DNA from: an uncultured Clostridia bacterium
GTDB lineage: Bacteria > Bacillota > Clostridia > Christensenellales > UBA1242
DNA length: 64,000 nt
Direction: 5' to 3'
Assembly: GCA_947626155.1 (NCBI GenBank)
Contig: CANQRC010000001.1
Coordinates: 4,270-68,269 of the forward strand
In this document: positions 1 through 7,884 of the stretch, piece after piece
Layout of the letters: each line of letters opens with the position of its first letter
How positions within the stretch are numbered: the first letter of the stretch is position 1
Notes under the pieces: model-generated
The model's input: the letters and a program-made list of their open reading frames with translations, nothing else
What the model was told of the DNA's origin: nothing
Database searches by the model: none
Translations under genes and position numbers: made by a program

Positions 1-2
1 AA

Positions 3-314
3 TTTTCAAAGGCGGATGTGGCAATGTCTTTTCAGGAACTTGCAATAGACGAACTTGAAAGCAAGGTGGCAATGGCAATAAAAAAAGTTGGAGCAAAAAA
101 ACTTGTTATTGCCGGCGGCGTTGGGGCAAACAAAGCGCTCAGGGGCAGGCTTGAGAAAACTTGCAAAAGTTTGGGAGTGGAAATGTTTGCACCAGACCTA
201 AAATTTTGCACAGACAACGCCGCCATGATTGGCTCAATTGCCTACTACTACATCTTAGCCGGAATTGGACTTGCTGACCTTACTTTGACGGCTTCGCCGG
301 TTGTTCCAATTTAA
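3..314 (+). CDS. tsaD: tRNA N6-threonylcarbamoyladenosine transferase TsaD, C-terminal fragment
   Basis: Only the last ~103 codons are present; the frame is open to the left edge, so the gene begins outside the window. TsaD transfers the threonylcarbamoyl group to A37 of ANN-reading tRNAs in the cytoplasm, working with TsaB and TsaE, whose genes lie near 23.4-24.5 kb. The fragment shows the family C-terminal motifs: GGVGANKALRGRL (nucleotide-binding part of the ASKHA fold) and PDLKFCTDNAAMIG (the CTDNAAMIG metal/nucleotide block). The gene ends in an AT-rich spacer with no clear terminator. Identification is firm despite truncation. Confidence 0.9.
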   Translation, partial: FSKADVAMSFQELAIDELESKVAMAIKKVGAKKLVIAGGVGANKALRGRLEKTCKSLGVEMFAPDLKFCTDNAAMIGSIAYYYILAGIGLADLTLTASPVVPI

Positions 315-477
315 ATTAAAGAAGAAATATTTAAATAAAATAATAAATAAAAAATATTTAAAAATTAAAAAAATAACGAAAAAATTCAATTTTTTATCAA
401 AAAAAACGCTTTTTTTAATATTTTTTTTGAATTTTTAATAATTTTTAGTCATTTTTTTGGAATTTAAAGGAGTTTTT

Positions 478-1665
478 ATGGAATTATTAGCACCAGCAGG
501 AAATTTTGAAAAATTTCAAACTGCACTTCATTTTGGGGCAGATGCTTTTTATTTGGCGGGAGGCAGATTTGGGCTTCGCGCCTTCGCGGGAAACTTCACT
601 GAGGAGGAACTTGAAAAGGCGGTTAAAATTGCCCATGCGAACAAGAAGAAAGTCTATGTCACGCTGAACATCATTGCCAAAGACAAGGATTTTGACGGGC
701 TGAAAGAATATCTTCAATTTTTGACAAAAATAAAGATTGATGCGGTGATTGTTGCTGATATTGGCGTGATGGAATTTGTGAGGGAGAACGCTCCAAAACT
801 TTCAATACATATTTCCACGCAGGCGAACATCATAAACAGCCACTCTGCAAAACTTATGGCAAAACTTGGTGCGAAAAGGCTTATTCTTGCAAGGGAACTT
901 TCGCTAAATGAAATTGCCGAAATTAGAAAACAAGTTCCAAAAAGTGTGCAAATTGAGGTGTTTGTTCACGGGGCAATGTGCATGGCTTATTCTGGAAGAT
1001 GCCTGCTTTCAAACTATTTGACGGGAAGAGACAGCAATCACGGCGAGTGTGTTCAGGCTTGCAGGTGGAAATATTATGTTAGGGAAGTCAGCCGCGATGA
1101 TGAGTTGGAGGTGCAGGAAGATGAAAAGGGAACTTACATCTTTAATTCCAAAGATTTGAACATGATTAAGCATTTGCAAGAACTAAAAGATGCCGGCGTG
1201 GACAGCATTAAAATTGAGGGCAGGATGAAATCTTCCTATTATGTTGCAACGGTTGTGAACGCTTACAGGCAGGCGCTTGACATTTTGCCAAAGAAGCCAA
1301 GCAAGGCGCTATGCGACGAACTTTTGAAAGCAAGTCACAGGCGCTACACCACAGGCTTCTATTTTGAGGGCGAGCAGAAGCAGTTCACCGAGGACAGTAT
1401 GCCTGTTCAAGAGAGCGAATTTGTGGCAATTGTCACCAAAGATTGTGACGGCAAAAATGTTGAACTTGAAATGAGAAATAAATTCTCTTGCGGCGAAAAA
1501 CTTGAAATTTTAAGCCCAAATTCCAAAATTTTTCGAAAAAAACTTGAAATTTCTGAAATTTTGAACAGTTCTGGGCAAAAAGTTGAGAGCGCAAAGGTTG
1601 TTCAAGAGAGGGTTGTTGTGCCTTGCAAACTTCCTCTTAAAGCGGGTGACATCCTAAGAAGATAA
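478..1665 (+). CDS. U32 family peptidase-like protein (TrhP/YrrO type)
   Basis: 395 residues. The start is the ATG at 478, preceded by AAAGGAG at 466-472; a TTG 21 bases upstream is in frame but has no such site. The U32 signature is plain at about residues 158-177 (EVFVHGAMCMAYSGRCLLS), followed by the conserved cysteines of NHGECVQACRW. The fold starts with MELLAPAGNFEKFQTAL, a TIM-barrel opening typical of the family. Although named peptidases (collagenase-like PrtC), bacterial members of this size include TrhP, which with prephenate hydroxylates wobble uridine 34 of tRNA. A TrmR-like methyltransferase that would act next lies at 22.2 kb. Family membership is certain; the tRNA role is inference. 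Confidence 0.88.
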   Translation: MELLAPAGNFEKFQTALHFGADAFYLAGGRFGLRAFAGNFTEEELEKAVKIAHANKKKVYVTLNIIAKDKDFDGLKEYLQFLTKIKIDAVIVADIGVMEFVRENAPKLSIHISTQANIINSHSAKLMAKLGAKRLILARELSLNEIAEIRKQVPKSVQIEVFVHGAMCMAYSGRCLLSNYLTGRDSNHGECVQACRWKYYVREVSRDDELEVQEDEKGTYIFNSKDLNMIKHLQELKDAGVDSIKIEGRMKSSYYVATVVNAYRQALDILPKKPSKALCDELLKASHRRYTTGFYFEGEQKQFTEDSMPVQESEFVAIVTKDCDGKNVELEMRNKFSCGEKLEILSPNSKIFRKKLEISEILNSSGQKVESAKVVQERVVVPCKLPLKAGDILRR

Positions 1666-1669
1666 TTGC

Positions 1670-1698
1670 TTGACAAATGTTTTGCATATATGTTAATA
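1670..1698 (+). promoter_or_regulatory. Sigma-A promoter for the 1721 gene
   Basis: TTGACA at 1670-1675, 17-base spacer, TTAATA at 1693-1698 (TAATAT one base on). It starts 5 bases after the stop of the upstream gene, so the membrane-protein gene has its own transcript. Confidence 0.7.
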
Positions 1699-1720
1699 TG
1701 TTTGTGTAAAAGGAAATAAG

Positions 1721-2218
1721 ATGGCAAAAGTCAATGTAAAAAACATTGAAAACGTTGAGGGCGAATACCACTTGATGTTTTATGAGGGCAAAAATATTGT
1801 GGAGGCTGCAAAAAACGAATTGCGCTTTCTTTGGTCTTCACTTTTGTTTTTCGTTGCGCTGCTTCTGCTTTTTGTGATAATTTCTGGCTTCAACGAATTT
1901 TATATTTATTTTGCTTTTGCATATGTTGTTGTGTTTGTTTTGATGTTTGTTTACTTAAAATTTCAAAAGCGAAAGGGTGTTAAACAGTGCGTTTATGCGG
2001 TTGCGAATTCCAATTCAAGCGAGATTGTTGCAAAGCAGGTTGACAAGCGCAAGGCAGGAAGATTGTTTGTAAAATCTATGTCAAACACCATTGATAAATA
2101 TGAACTAGACAAAAAATATCCATTTTTCATTCAAAGATTTTTGAGACGCCGCAGGCAAAGCCGAATTGCAGATGCGGTCACAGAATTTGAGAAGATAAAC
2201 GAAAGTCGCAAAAAATAA
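1721..2218 (+). CDS. Small two-helix membrane protein, unknown function
   Basis: 165 residues, ATG at 1721 with AAAGGAAA just upstream. A hydrophilic N-terminus of about 35 residues is followed by two adjacent hydrophobic helices (about 38-58 and 62-80: LLFFVALLLLFVIISGF and YIYFAFAYVVVFVLMFVYL). A lysine/arginine-rich cytoplasmic C-terminus ends in DAVTEFEKINESRKK. The positive charge after the second helix suggests both ends are cytoplasmic. It has its own promoter and no partner gene. I do not recognise a family. Confidence 0.75.
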   Translation: MAKVNVKNIENVEGEYHLMFYEGKNIVEAAKNELRFLWSSLLFFVALLLLFVIISGFNEFYIYFAFAYVVVFVLMFVYLKFQKRKGVKQCVYAVANSNSSEIVAKQVDKRKAGRLFVKSMSNTIDKYELDKKYPFFIQRFLRRRRQSRIADAVTEFEKINESRKK

Positions 2219-2304
2219 CGCGGCTTTTTCTTTTTCATAAACAAAACAACAACAAAACACTTGTTTTTTTTAATATATTTTGCTATTATATAAAGGATCT
2301 TATT

Positions 2305-2472
2305 TTGCTTCTCTTTTGTTTACTTTTCTTTGTGAATGGGTTTCAAAACGAACAAAAAAAGAGAAAGTAATTGATTTTCTTTTGCCTACTTTTCTTTTGC
2401 AAAAACAACCAAAAAAGATAAAGTGGTTGATTTTCTTTTGCCTACTTTTCTTTTCTTCAAAAGAAAAGTAGG
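2305..2472 (+). repeat. Tandem hairpin repeat in the alaS leader
   Basis: A 28-base unit occurs exactly at 2371-2398 and 2427-2454, with a degenerate third copy at 2305-2332. Each copy is followed by its inverse complement, so three successive stem-loops can form. The last is perfect: 14 bp, 2441-2454 against 2459-2472, with loop CTTC. Its 3' arm runs into the GGGGAGG ribosome binding site of alaS (2471-2477). The remaining spacer from 2219 is AT-rich. The 63-codon open frame over this stretch is translated repeat, not a gene. Confidence 0.8.
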
Positions 2473-2484
2473 GGAGGTAGAATT

Positions 2485-4296
2485 ATGAAAACAGATACAG
2501 AACTTAAAGAACTTTGGTTTAAATTTTTTGAAAAGCACGGGTTTAAGAGGATTGAAAATGCGTCAATCATTCCTGAAAACGACCCAAGCGTTTTGTTCAC
2601 CACGGCGGGAATGCACCCACTTGTGCCATATCTTCTTGGCGAAAAACACCCTCAAGGCAACAGGATTTGCAATGTTCAAAGGTGTTTGAGAACGGGCGAC
2701 ATTGACGAGGTTGGCGACGACGGCCACCTTACTTGCTTTGAAATGCTTGGAAATTGGTTTTTGGGGGATTGCCCAAAAGAGGAGATGATTAAACTCTCCT
2801 TTGAATTTTTGACAAGCAAAGAATATCTTGGCATTCCAAAAGAGAGGCTTGCCACTACAGTTTTTGCTGGCGACGAAACTGCGCCAAGGGATGATGTTGC
2901 TTACAATGCTTGGAAAGAGTGCGGAATTAAAGAGGTTTTCTTCATGCCAAAAGAGCACAATTGGTGGGGGCTTGGCGGTGGCGTTGGCCCTTGCGGACCA
3001 GACACCGAGATGTTTTATGACACCGGAAAGCCAAAGTGCGGCCCAAACTGCTCTCCTGCGTGCGACTGCGGCAAATATCTCGAAATTTGGAACGACGTCT
3101 TCATGCAATATAGGGTTGACAAGGCGGGCGAAAGGGCCTCGGCTCTGCAAAGGCCAAACATTGACACCGGAATGGGGCTTGAAAGAACTGTTTGCGTGCT
3201 TAATGGCGTTAAAAGCGTTTATGACAGCGGCATTTTTAAGGATGTCATTGACTTTATTGGCACAAAAGCTCAAGTTAAATACACCGAAAGCGACTCCGCA
3301 AAGCGCTCTTACAGAATTATCACCGACCACTTGCGTTCCTCTGTGTTTGTTTTGGGCGATTATAGGGGCGTTGTGCCATCAAATGTTGGGCAAGGCTACA
3401 TTTTGAGAAGATTTATCAGGCGCGCAATCAACTGCGCAAGAAATATTGGCCTTGACACAAAATATTTTGGCGACATTGCAGACCTCTTCATCCAAAAGCA
3501 CGGGCAAGATTATCCTGATATCAAGCAAAAGTCCGAGTTTATTAAAGACGAACTTTCAAAAGAGGTTGAAAAGTTTTCTAAGGCCTTGGAAGAGGGGCAT
3601 AAAGAATTTGAAAAGGTTATTGCAGGAATTGAAAGACACAAACAATTTGCCAAAGATGAGGTTGTGGAAGACATAATTTCGGGAAAGGCTTGTTTTAGGC
3701 TTTATGACACTTTTGGCTTTCCATTTGAACTGACAAAAGAACTTGCCAAAGAGCGCGGCTTTGATGTTGACGAAGCCGGCTTTAAGAAAGCGTTTGAGGA
3801 ACATCAAGAGAAAAGCCGAACCGCCTCTGCGGGAACGTTTAAGGGCGGGCTTGCCGACAGCAGTTATGAAAGCGCAAAACTTCACACTGCAACTCACCTG
3901 ATTATGGCAGGGCTTAGAAAGATGTTTGGCCCACAGGTTATGCAGAAGGGGTCGAACATCACGCCGGAAAGATTGAGACTGGACTTCAATCTAGACCACA
4001 AAATGACGCCAGAAGAACTTGAAACGCTTGAAAAATTTGTGAATGACGCAATTTCTCAGGCAATTCCGGTTTCTTTTGAGGAACTTAGCCTTGAAGATGC
4101 AAAAAAGAGCGGCGCGGTTGGCGTGTTTGAAAATAAATATGGAAATGTTGTGAAAGTTTACACAATTGGAAATGTTTCCAAAGAAATTTGTGGCGGTCCT
4201 CATGCGAAAAACACAAAAGACCTTCACCACTTGAAAATTGTGAAAGAAGAAAGTTCTTCAAGTGGAATTAGAAGAATCAAGGCAATACTAGACTGA
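2485..4296 (+). CDS. alaS: Alanyl-tRNA synthetase, short form lacking the C-Ala domain
   Basis: 603 residues, ATG at 2485 after GGGGAGG. Charges tRNA-Ala in the cytoplasm. Class II catalytic core at residues ~1-240 (FTTAGMHPLVPYLLG, CFEMLGNWFLGD, GPCGPDTEMFYD, TGMGLERT), then the tRNA-recognition domain. The editing domain has the metal motif HTATH (about 467-471) and CGGPH (569-573). The chain stops right after the editing domain, so the ~250-residue C-terminal oligomerisation/tRNA-elbow domain of ordinary ~870-residue enzymes is missing. A cysteine-rich insert (KPKCGPNCSPACDCGKY) sits in the core. No T-box leader is seen. Enzyme identity is sure; the short form may reflect transfer from a lineage that has it. 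Confidence 0.95.
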   Translation: MKTDTELKELWFKFFEKHGFKRIENASIIPENDPSVLFTTAGMHPLVPYLLGEKHPQGNRICNVQRCLRTGDIDEVGDDGHLTCFEMLGNWFLGDCPKEEMIKLSFEFLTSKEYLGIPKERLATTVFAGDETAPRDDVAYNAWKECGIKEVFFMPKEHNWWGLGGGVGPCGPDTEMFYDTGKPKCGPNCSPACDCGKYLEIWNDVFMQYRVDKAGERASALQRPNIDTGMGLERTVCVLNGVKSVYDSGIFKDVIDFIGTKAQVKYTESDSAKRSYRIITDHLRSSVFVLGDYRGVVPSNVGQGYILRRFIRRAINCARNIGLDTKYFGDIADLFIQKHGQDYPDIKQKSEFIKDELSKEVEKFSKALEEGHKEFEKVIAGIERHKQFAKDEVVEDIISGKACFRLYDTFGFPFELTKELAKERGFDVDEAGFKKAFEEHQEKSRTASAGTFKGGLADSSYESAKLHTATHLIMAGLRKMFGPQVMQKGSNITPERLRLDFNLDHKMTPEELETLEKFVNDAISQAIPVSFEELSLEDAKKSGAVGVFENKYGNVVKVYTIGNVSKEICGGPHAKNTKDLHHLKIVKEESSSSGIRRIKAILD

Positions 4297-4304
4297 TTTT
4301 ATGA

Positions 4305-4333
4305 TTGACAATTTGGGAATTTTGTGTTATCAT
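4305..4333 (+). promoter_or_regulatory. Sigma-A promoter for the 4366 gene
   Basis: TTGACA at 4305-4310, 17-base spacer, TATCAT at 4328-4333, then the strong site AAAGGAGG at 4353-4360. Confidence 0.75.
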
Positions 4334-4365
4334 AAATATGTAAAACAAATTGAAAGGAGGTTTAT

Positions 4366-5934
4366 ATGGCGTCTGGACAAATTAAAAAAGGATTTTTCTT
4401 CTATTTTGGAATGTTCACACTTCTTCTTGTGACAGTGTTTTTGATTTGCCTTGTCATCATGATTTTCTGCCCGGGGAAAGCTGTTCTTTGGATGAAATAT
4501 TTCACGGGAAATGAGGTTTATGTTGTTGAAAAAACAACTGATACTGGAGCGCCAATTAGTTGGGGCGCTGTTAATGACATTGTTATAAGTGCACCAAATT
4601 ACGCAAAAGTTACCGTTCAACATACACATGACAATAATATTGGCGGAATTAAAGAACCTGACACAGGAATTTATATTGTAAACCACGCGAAAGGTTTTCA
4701 AGGGGCATCTGGTGCTGTTGATTTTGGCTTTGATGTAACTTATAATGTCGGAAAATTGAAAATCAGCCTCAAAGAACCAAATGGATTTTTGTTCTTCTCG
4801 AAGGACATTGAAGTTGTTGTCCACACAAGCATTTTTGCAAGACAAACAAGTTTGAATGATAAAAATCTTGTTGTGCTTGGTGGCGCTGGTGATGTTGCAA
4901 TTGGAAAAGCTTACACCACTGACGAATCTGTAAAGTTGAAATCTCTCTATGTTTCAACAACAAGTGGAAATGTGTCCCTTGAAAAGAATTTTGACACAAC
5001 TTCAGCTGATGTATTAACTGAAAACATCAAGCAAGAGGACACGGGCAAAAATAATATTGGCTCACTTTACATCAGCACGGGTTCGGGAAGCATTACTGCA
5101 AGTCAGCTTGTCTCAAACGGCGCTGGCAGCACTGTAAACGGTTTGGTGCTTAAAACTGTTGGAACATTCAAAACTGACAGCGGAGACATTCGCCTTGGAA
5201 GAGTTGAAAGCACAAGCGACATACAAATTGAGTGCAAACAAGGAACAGTTGTAAGCAATTATATGAAGACAAGCGGCGACATCAAAATTAAATGCACGCA
5301 TGGAAATTATGACATTGACAAAGTTGAGGGAAATTTGTCTTTTGTGGATGCACTTGAAACAATTATTTCTCCAAACATCACAATTGGCGAGGTGACGGGA
5401 AGTTTCACAATTGGCACGGCTGCGCTTAAATCCAGCCCAGATGTAAACATCTCAAAGGTTGGCGGAACTTTGACTGCTTATTGTGATAGCGGAACTCTTA
5501 CAGTCGGAGAGGCAGGCGGAATTGTCTTGATTGAATCTGATAAAATGACTGTGAACATCAAGTTGGCAGAAACGAATAAGGAGGATGTATCTATAACAAA
5601 CGGAACAGCATCAACCAATCTTTCACTAAGAGGTGCTGTTGGGGATAGAGGCGGCAAGAAAATCCTTGTTAAAACACATGGCGCTTTTGTTTTGAGCTTT
5701 ACAGGTGATGCGACGTTTAGGGCTCGCACATATAAATATGACAAAGACAAGGCAGAGCAAAAGGGTGATCCACTGCCATCCAACACCGGAATTATCAACA
5801 TCAACGGCTATGTATGGGAGGAAGATAAGAGCAATTTCAATCCACGCGACTATCAAGGTGCTGAAAACATCACAATCATAACGGGCGCAACCGGAAATGG
5901 AAGTGTTGTGTTTAATAAAGTTGACAAAATTTAA
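4366..5934 (+). CDS. Membrane-anchored beta-repeat protein (DUF4097-like)
   Basis: 522 residues, ATG at 4366 five bases after AAAGGAGG. One long hydrophobic segment near the N-terminus (about 12-36, FFYFGMFTLLLVTVFLICLVIMIF) acts as a signal anchor. The remaining ~480 residues are polar, with short alternating strands such as SLYVSTTSGNVSLEKNF, SLYISTGSGSITASQL and TVGTFKTDSGDIRLG. This S-G-x-I/V-x-L/A pattern is typical of the beta-solenoid DUF4097/adhesin-like family. It is probably an extracytoplasmic protein of unknown role. It is monocistronic, with its own promoter and terminator. The family call rests on pattern only. Confidence 0.7.
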   Translation: MASGQIKKGFFFYFGMFTLLLVTVFLICLVIMIFCPGKAVLWMKYFTGNEVYVVEKTTDTGAPISWGAVNDIVISAPNYAKVTVQHTHDNNIGGIKEPDTGIYIVNHAKGFQGASGAVDFGFDVTYNVGKLKISLKEPNGFLFFSKDIEVVVHTSIFARQTSLNDKNLVVLGGAGDVAIGKAYTTDESVKLKSLYVSTTSGNVSLEKNFDTTSADVLTENIKQEDTGKNNIGSLYISTGSGSITASQLVSNGAGSTVNGLVLKTVGTFKTDSGDIRLGRVESTSDIQIECKQGTVVSNYMKTSGDIKIKCTHGNYDIDKVEGNLSFVDALETIISPNITIGEVTGSFTIGTAALKSSPDVNISKVGGTLTAYCDSGTLTVGEAGGIVLIESDKMTVNIKLAETNKEDVSITNGTASTNLSLRGAVGDRGGKKILVKTHGAFVLSFTGDATFRARTYKYDKDKAEQKGDPLPSNTGIININGYVWEEDKSNFNPRDYQGAENITIITGATGNGSVVFNKVDKI

Positions 5935-5942
5935 ATAAAAAA

Positions 5943-5966
5943 CGGCATTTATTTGCCGATTTTTTA
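5943..5966 (+). terminator. Rho-independent terminator
   Basis: Stem CGGCA (5943-5947) with TGCCG (5954-5958), 6-base loop, then a T tract to 5966. It closes the 4366 transcript, just ahead of the rmuC ribosome binding site. Confidence 0.75.
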
Positions 5967-5979
5967 ATTGGAGGAGAAT

Positions 5980-7278
5980 ATGACAATTGTTTATGTTTTG
6001 CTGGCAGTCAGCATTCTGGTCTCTGCCATTGGAATTTTTGTTTGCTTGAAAACAAGAAACAAGAGCGAGCTTAGCGAGAGCGACAAGCAAGAAATTATCA
6101 AAAGTTTTAACAGCAATGTTGACTTCATCAGCAAGAGTTTAAGCGAAACTATGAGGGCGAACAATGAGGCAATCTTGCAGACAATTAGAACTTTCAGCGA
6201 AAACTTGTCTGGAAATCATGAGGCGCTTGAAAAGAGAGTTTTGGAAATAACAAAACAACTTGACGAGAGAATGCAAAGCATAAGCCGAATGCAAGAAGAG
6301 AAGCTTGAGGCGCTGAGACAGTCCAACGAGAAACATATTAAGGATTTGCAGGAAGACAACAACCGCCAACTTGACAAAATGCGCGAAACTGTGGACGAGA
6401 AGTTGTCTAAAACAATAAATGAGCGCTTTGACCAATCTTTCAAAATGCTCAGCGGGCAACTTGAGAGCGTTTACAAGTCGCTTGCCGAGATGCAGGACAT
6501 TGCCTCCGACGTTGGAAACTTGACAAAAATGCTTTCAAATGTCAAGACGACGGGCATCTTTGGCGAAATCCAACTTGGCGCAATCTTTGACCAAATGCTT
6601 ACCTCTGAGCAATATCTCACAAATGTTGTCACGGGCGAGGGCAAAGAGCCTGTGGAATATGCCATCAAACTTCCGGGGCAGGCGGAGGGAGAATTTGTGC
6701 TTTTGCCTGTGGACAGCAAATTTCCTTACACCGTTTATAGCGATTTGCAAAATGCATATGACGGCGGCGATTTGGAAGCAGTCAAACAGAAAAAGGAGCA
6801 ACTTAAAAACACCGTTAGAAGCATGGCGAAGGACATCAACACCAAATACATATGCCCTCCAAGAACAACCGACTTTGCAGTTATGTTTTTGCCTGTTGAG
6901 GGGCTTTATGCTGAGGTGGCAAAAATGGGGCTGATTGAAGAGTTGCAGGCAAAATTTTCGGTCACAATTGCCGGACCAACAACCATGAGTGCTCTTTTAA
7001 ACAGTTTGCAAATGGGCTTTAGAACTCTTGCAATCCAGAAAAAATCTGGCGAAGTTTGGAACATTTTGCGCGCAGTCAAAACCGAATTTGGCAAGTTTAA
7101 CGAGATTATTGAAAGCATCCGCAAGCGCTTTGAGGGCGCAAGCCGCGATTTTGACACTTTGGTCGGCACAAGAAGCCGCGTTATTGCAAAGAAATTGAGT
7201 TCCGTTGAGAGGCTTGACGACAAAGAAAGCGTAAAACTTCTTGGGCTGGACGACAACTTGTCCGACGCGGAGGAGTAA
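5980..7278 (+). CDS. rmuC: DNA recombination protein RmuC
   Basis: 432 residues. The ATG at 5980 is preceded by GGAGGAG (5970-5976), which is preferred over the in-frame TTG at 5968. One N-terminal membrane helix (VYVLLAVSILVSAIGIFVC) is followed by a coiled coil (about 40-180, full of E/K/Q/L heptads) and then the RmuC core with the conserved LGAIFDQML, LPVDSKFPYTVYSDL, FAVMFLPVEGLYAEV and GPTTMSALLNSLQMGFRTL blocks. RmuC family proteins limit inversions and repeat recombination; the core resembles restriction-nuclease folds. The end converges on the minus-strand gene 2 bases away. Confidence 0.92.
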   Translation: MTIVYVLLAVSILVSAIGIFVCLKTRNKSELSESDKQEIIKSFNSNVDFISKSLSETMRANNEAILQTIRTFSENLSGNHEALEKRVLEITKQLDERMQSISRMQEEKLEALRQSNEKHIKDLQEDNNRQLDKMRETVDEKLSKTINERFDQSFKMLSGQLESVYKSLAEMQDIASDVGNLTKMLSNVKTTGIFGEIQLGAIFDQMLTSEQYLTNVVTGEGKEPVEYAIKLPGQAEGEFVLLPVDSKFPYTVYSDLQNAYDGGDLEAVKQKKEQLKNTVRSMAKDINTKYICPPRTTDFAVMFLPVEGLYAEVAKMGLIEELQAKFSVTIAGPTTMSALLNSLQMGFRTLAIQKKSGEVWNILRAVKTEFGKFNEIIESIRKRFEGASRDFDTLVGTRSRVIAKKLSSVERLDDKESVKLLGLDDNLSDAEE

Positions 7279-7280
7279 AT

Positions 7281-7562
7281 TTAGAGTTCTTCATAAGTGC
7301 AGGGTGGCGAAGAGCCATCCTTTTTTGTCTTTTCTTGATTTAATATTTTTGTGAGCGCCTGGGTGAAAAGTGGATTGTTTGAAGACAGCATTCCGCTTGA
7401 AAGAAGAGAGGAAATCAGGCTATTTGTGTTTAAATTTTCGGCATTTTTAAGAAAATTTGAGAAAATATTCTCTTTTTGCGCGCTGTTTTCTGGCTCACTT
7501 CTCCCACTTTCTTTTGGCTCAAATAACGGCTCGGGATAATATGGAAAATTTGTGTTGTTCAT
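7281..7562 (-). CDS. Small polar protein, unknown; probably leaderless
   Basis: 93 residues, rich in N, S, E, P and L (starts MNNTNFPYYPEPLFEPK, ends SPPCTYEEL), with no membrane segment. There is no ribosome binding site, but a good promoter (TTGACT, then TATAAA ending 5 bases before the ATG) reads into it, the same arrangement as several other genes here. The central SLISSLLSSGMLSSNNPLF part could form a short helix. I do not recognise it. The promoter fit raises confidence that it is real despite its simple composition. Confidence 0.5.
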   Translation of the reverse strand: MNNTNFPYYPEPLFEPKESGRSEPENSAQKENIFSNFLKNAENLNTNSLISSLLSSGMLSSNNPLFTQALTKILNQEKTKKDGSSPPCTYEEL

Positions 7563-7567
7563 ACTTA

Positions 7568-7597
7568 TTTATATGTTTTCAAATTTTGTTTAGTCAA
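7568..7597 (-). promoter_or_regulatory. Leaderless-type promoter for the 7562 gene
   Basis: On the minus strand TTGACT (7592-7597), 18-base spacer, TATAAA (7568-7573; ATATAA with a 17-base spacer is the alternative). The -10 ends 5 bases from the ATG, so transcription would begin at or near the start codon. Confidence 0.55.
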
Positions 7598-7638
7598 ACT
7601 TTTCGCGCCGCTTTCATATATTGTTTTTGGGGGATTTT

Positions 7639-7884
7639 ATGAAACTAAGTGAAATGCCAAAGCATGAGAGCCAAGACAAGAAAAACATTGAGTCATCTTA
7701 TGATGAGATGAAAAATTGCTCTGCTGATGAGTTGCGCGCGCGGCTTGTCAAGGAAATTCAGTCACAAAAGAGCAGGGGAGTGTTTGATTATGACGCACTT
7801 ATGTCTTCAATTGAGAGAATTAAGGCTTACTTGCCGGCTGAGACTTATGAGAATATGCTTAGAATTGTAGAAAGTTTGAGATGA
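7639..7884 (+). CDS. Small acidic/helical protein coupled to the subtilase
   Basis: 81 residues from the ATG at 7639, chosen over the upstream TTG at 7621 because GGGGGA lies at 7629-7634. The protein is charged and helical (ADELRARLVKEIQSQKSR, ALMSSIERIKAYLPAETYE) with no signal or membrane segment. Its stop overlaps the start of the subtilase gene (ATGA, 7881-7884), so the two are translationally coupled. A chaperone or inhibitor of the protease is possible but unproven. No family recognised. Confidence 0.7.
   Translation: MKLSEMPKHESQDKKNIESSYDEMKNCSADELRARLVKEIQSQKSRGVFDYDALMSSIERIKAYLPAETYENMLRIVESLR

Noticed and set aside
2280..2471. 63-codon frame before alaS
   Set aside because: It is the translation of the tandem hairpin repeat, low complexity, with no ribosome binding site.
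2219..2484. T-box or other riboswitch before alaS
   Set aside because: No AGGGTGGNACCGCG-like antiterminator sequence or specifier loop; only the hairpin repeat is present.
2563..3330. 255-codon minus-strand frame inside alaS
   Set aside because: Lies wholly opposite a certain gene; composition is that of reversed AlaRS codons, with no start signal.
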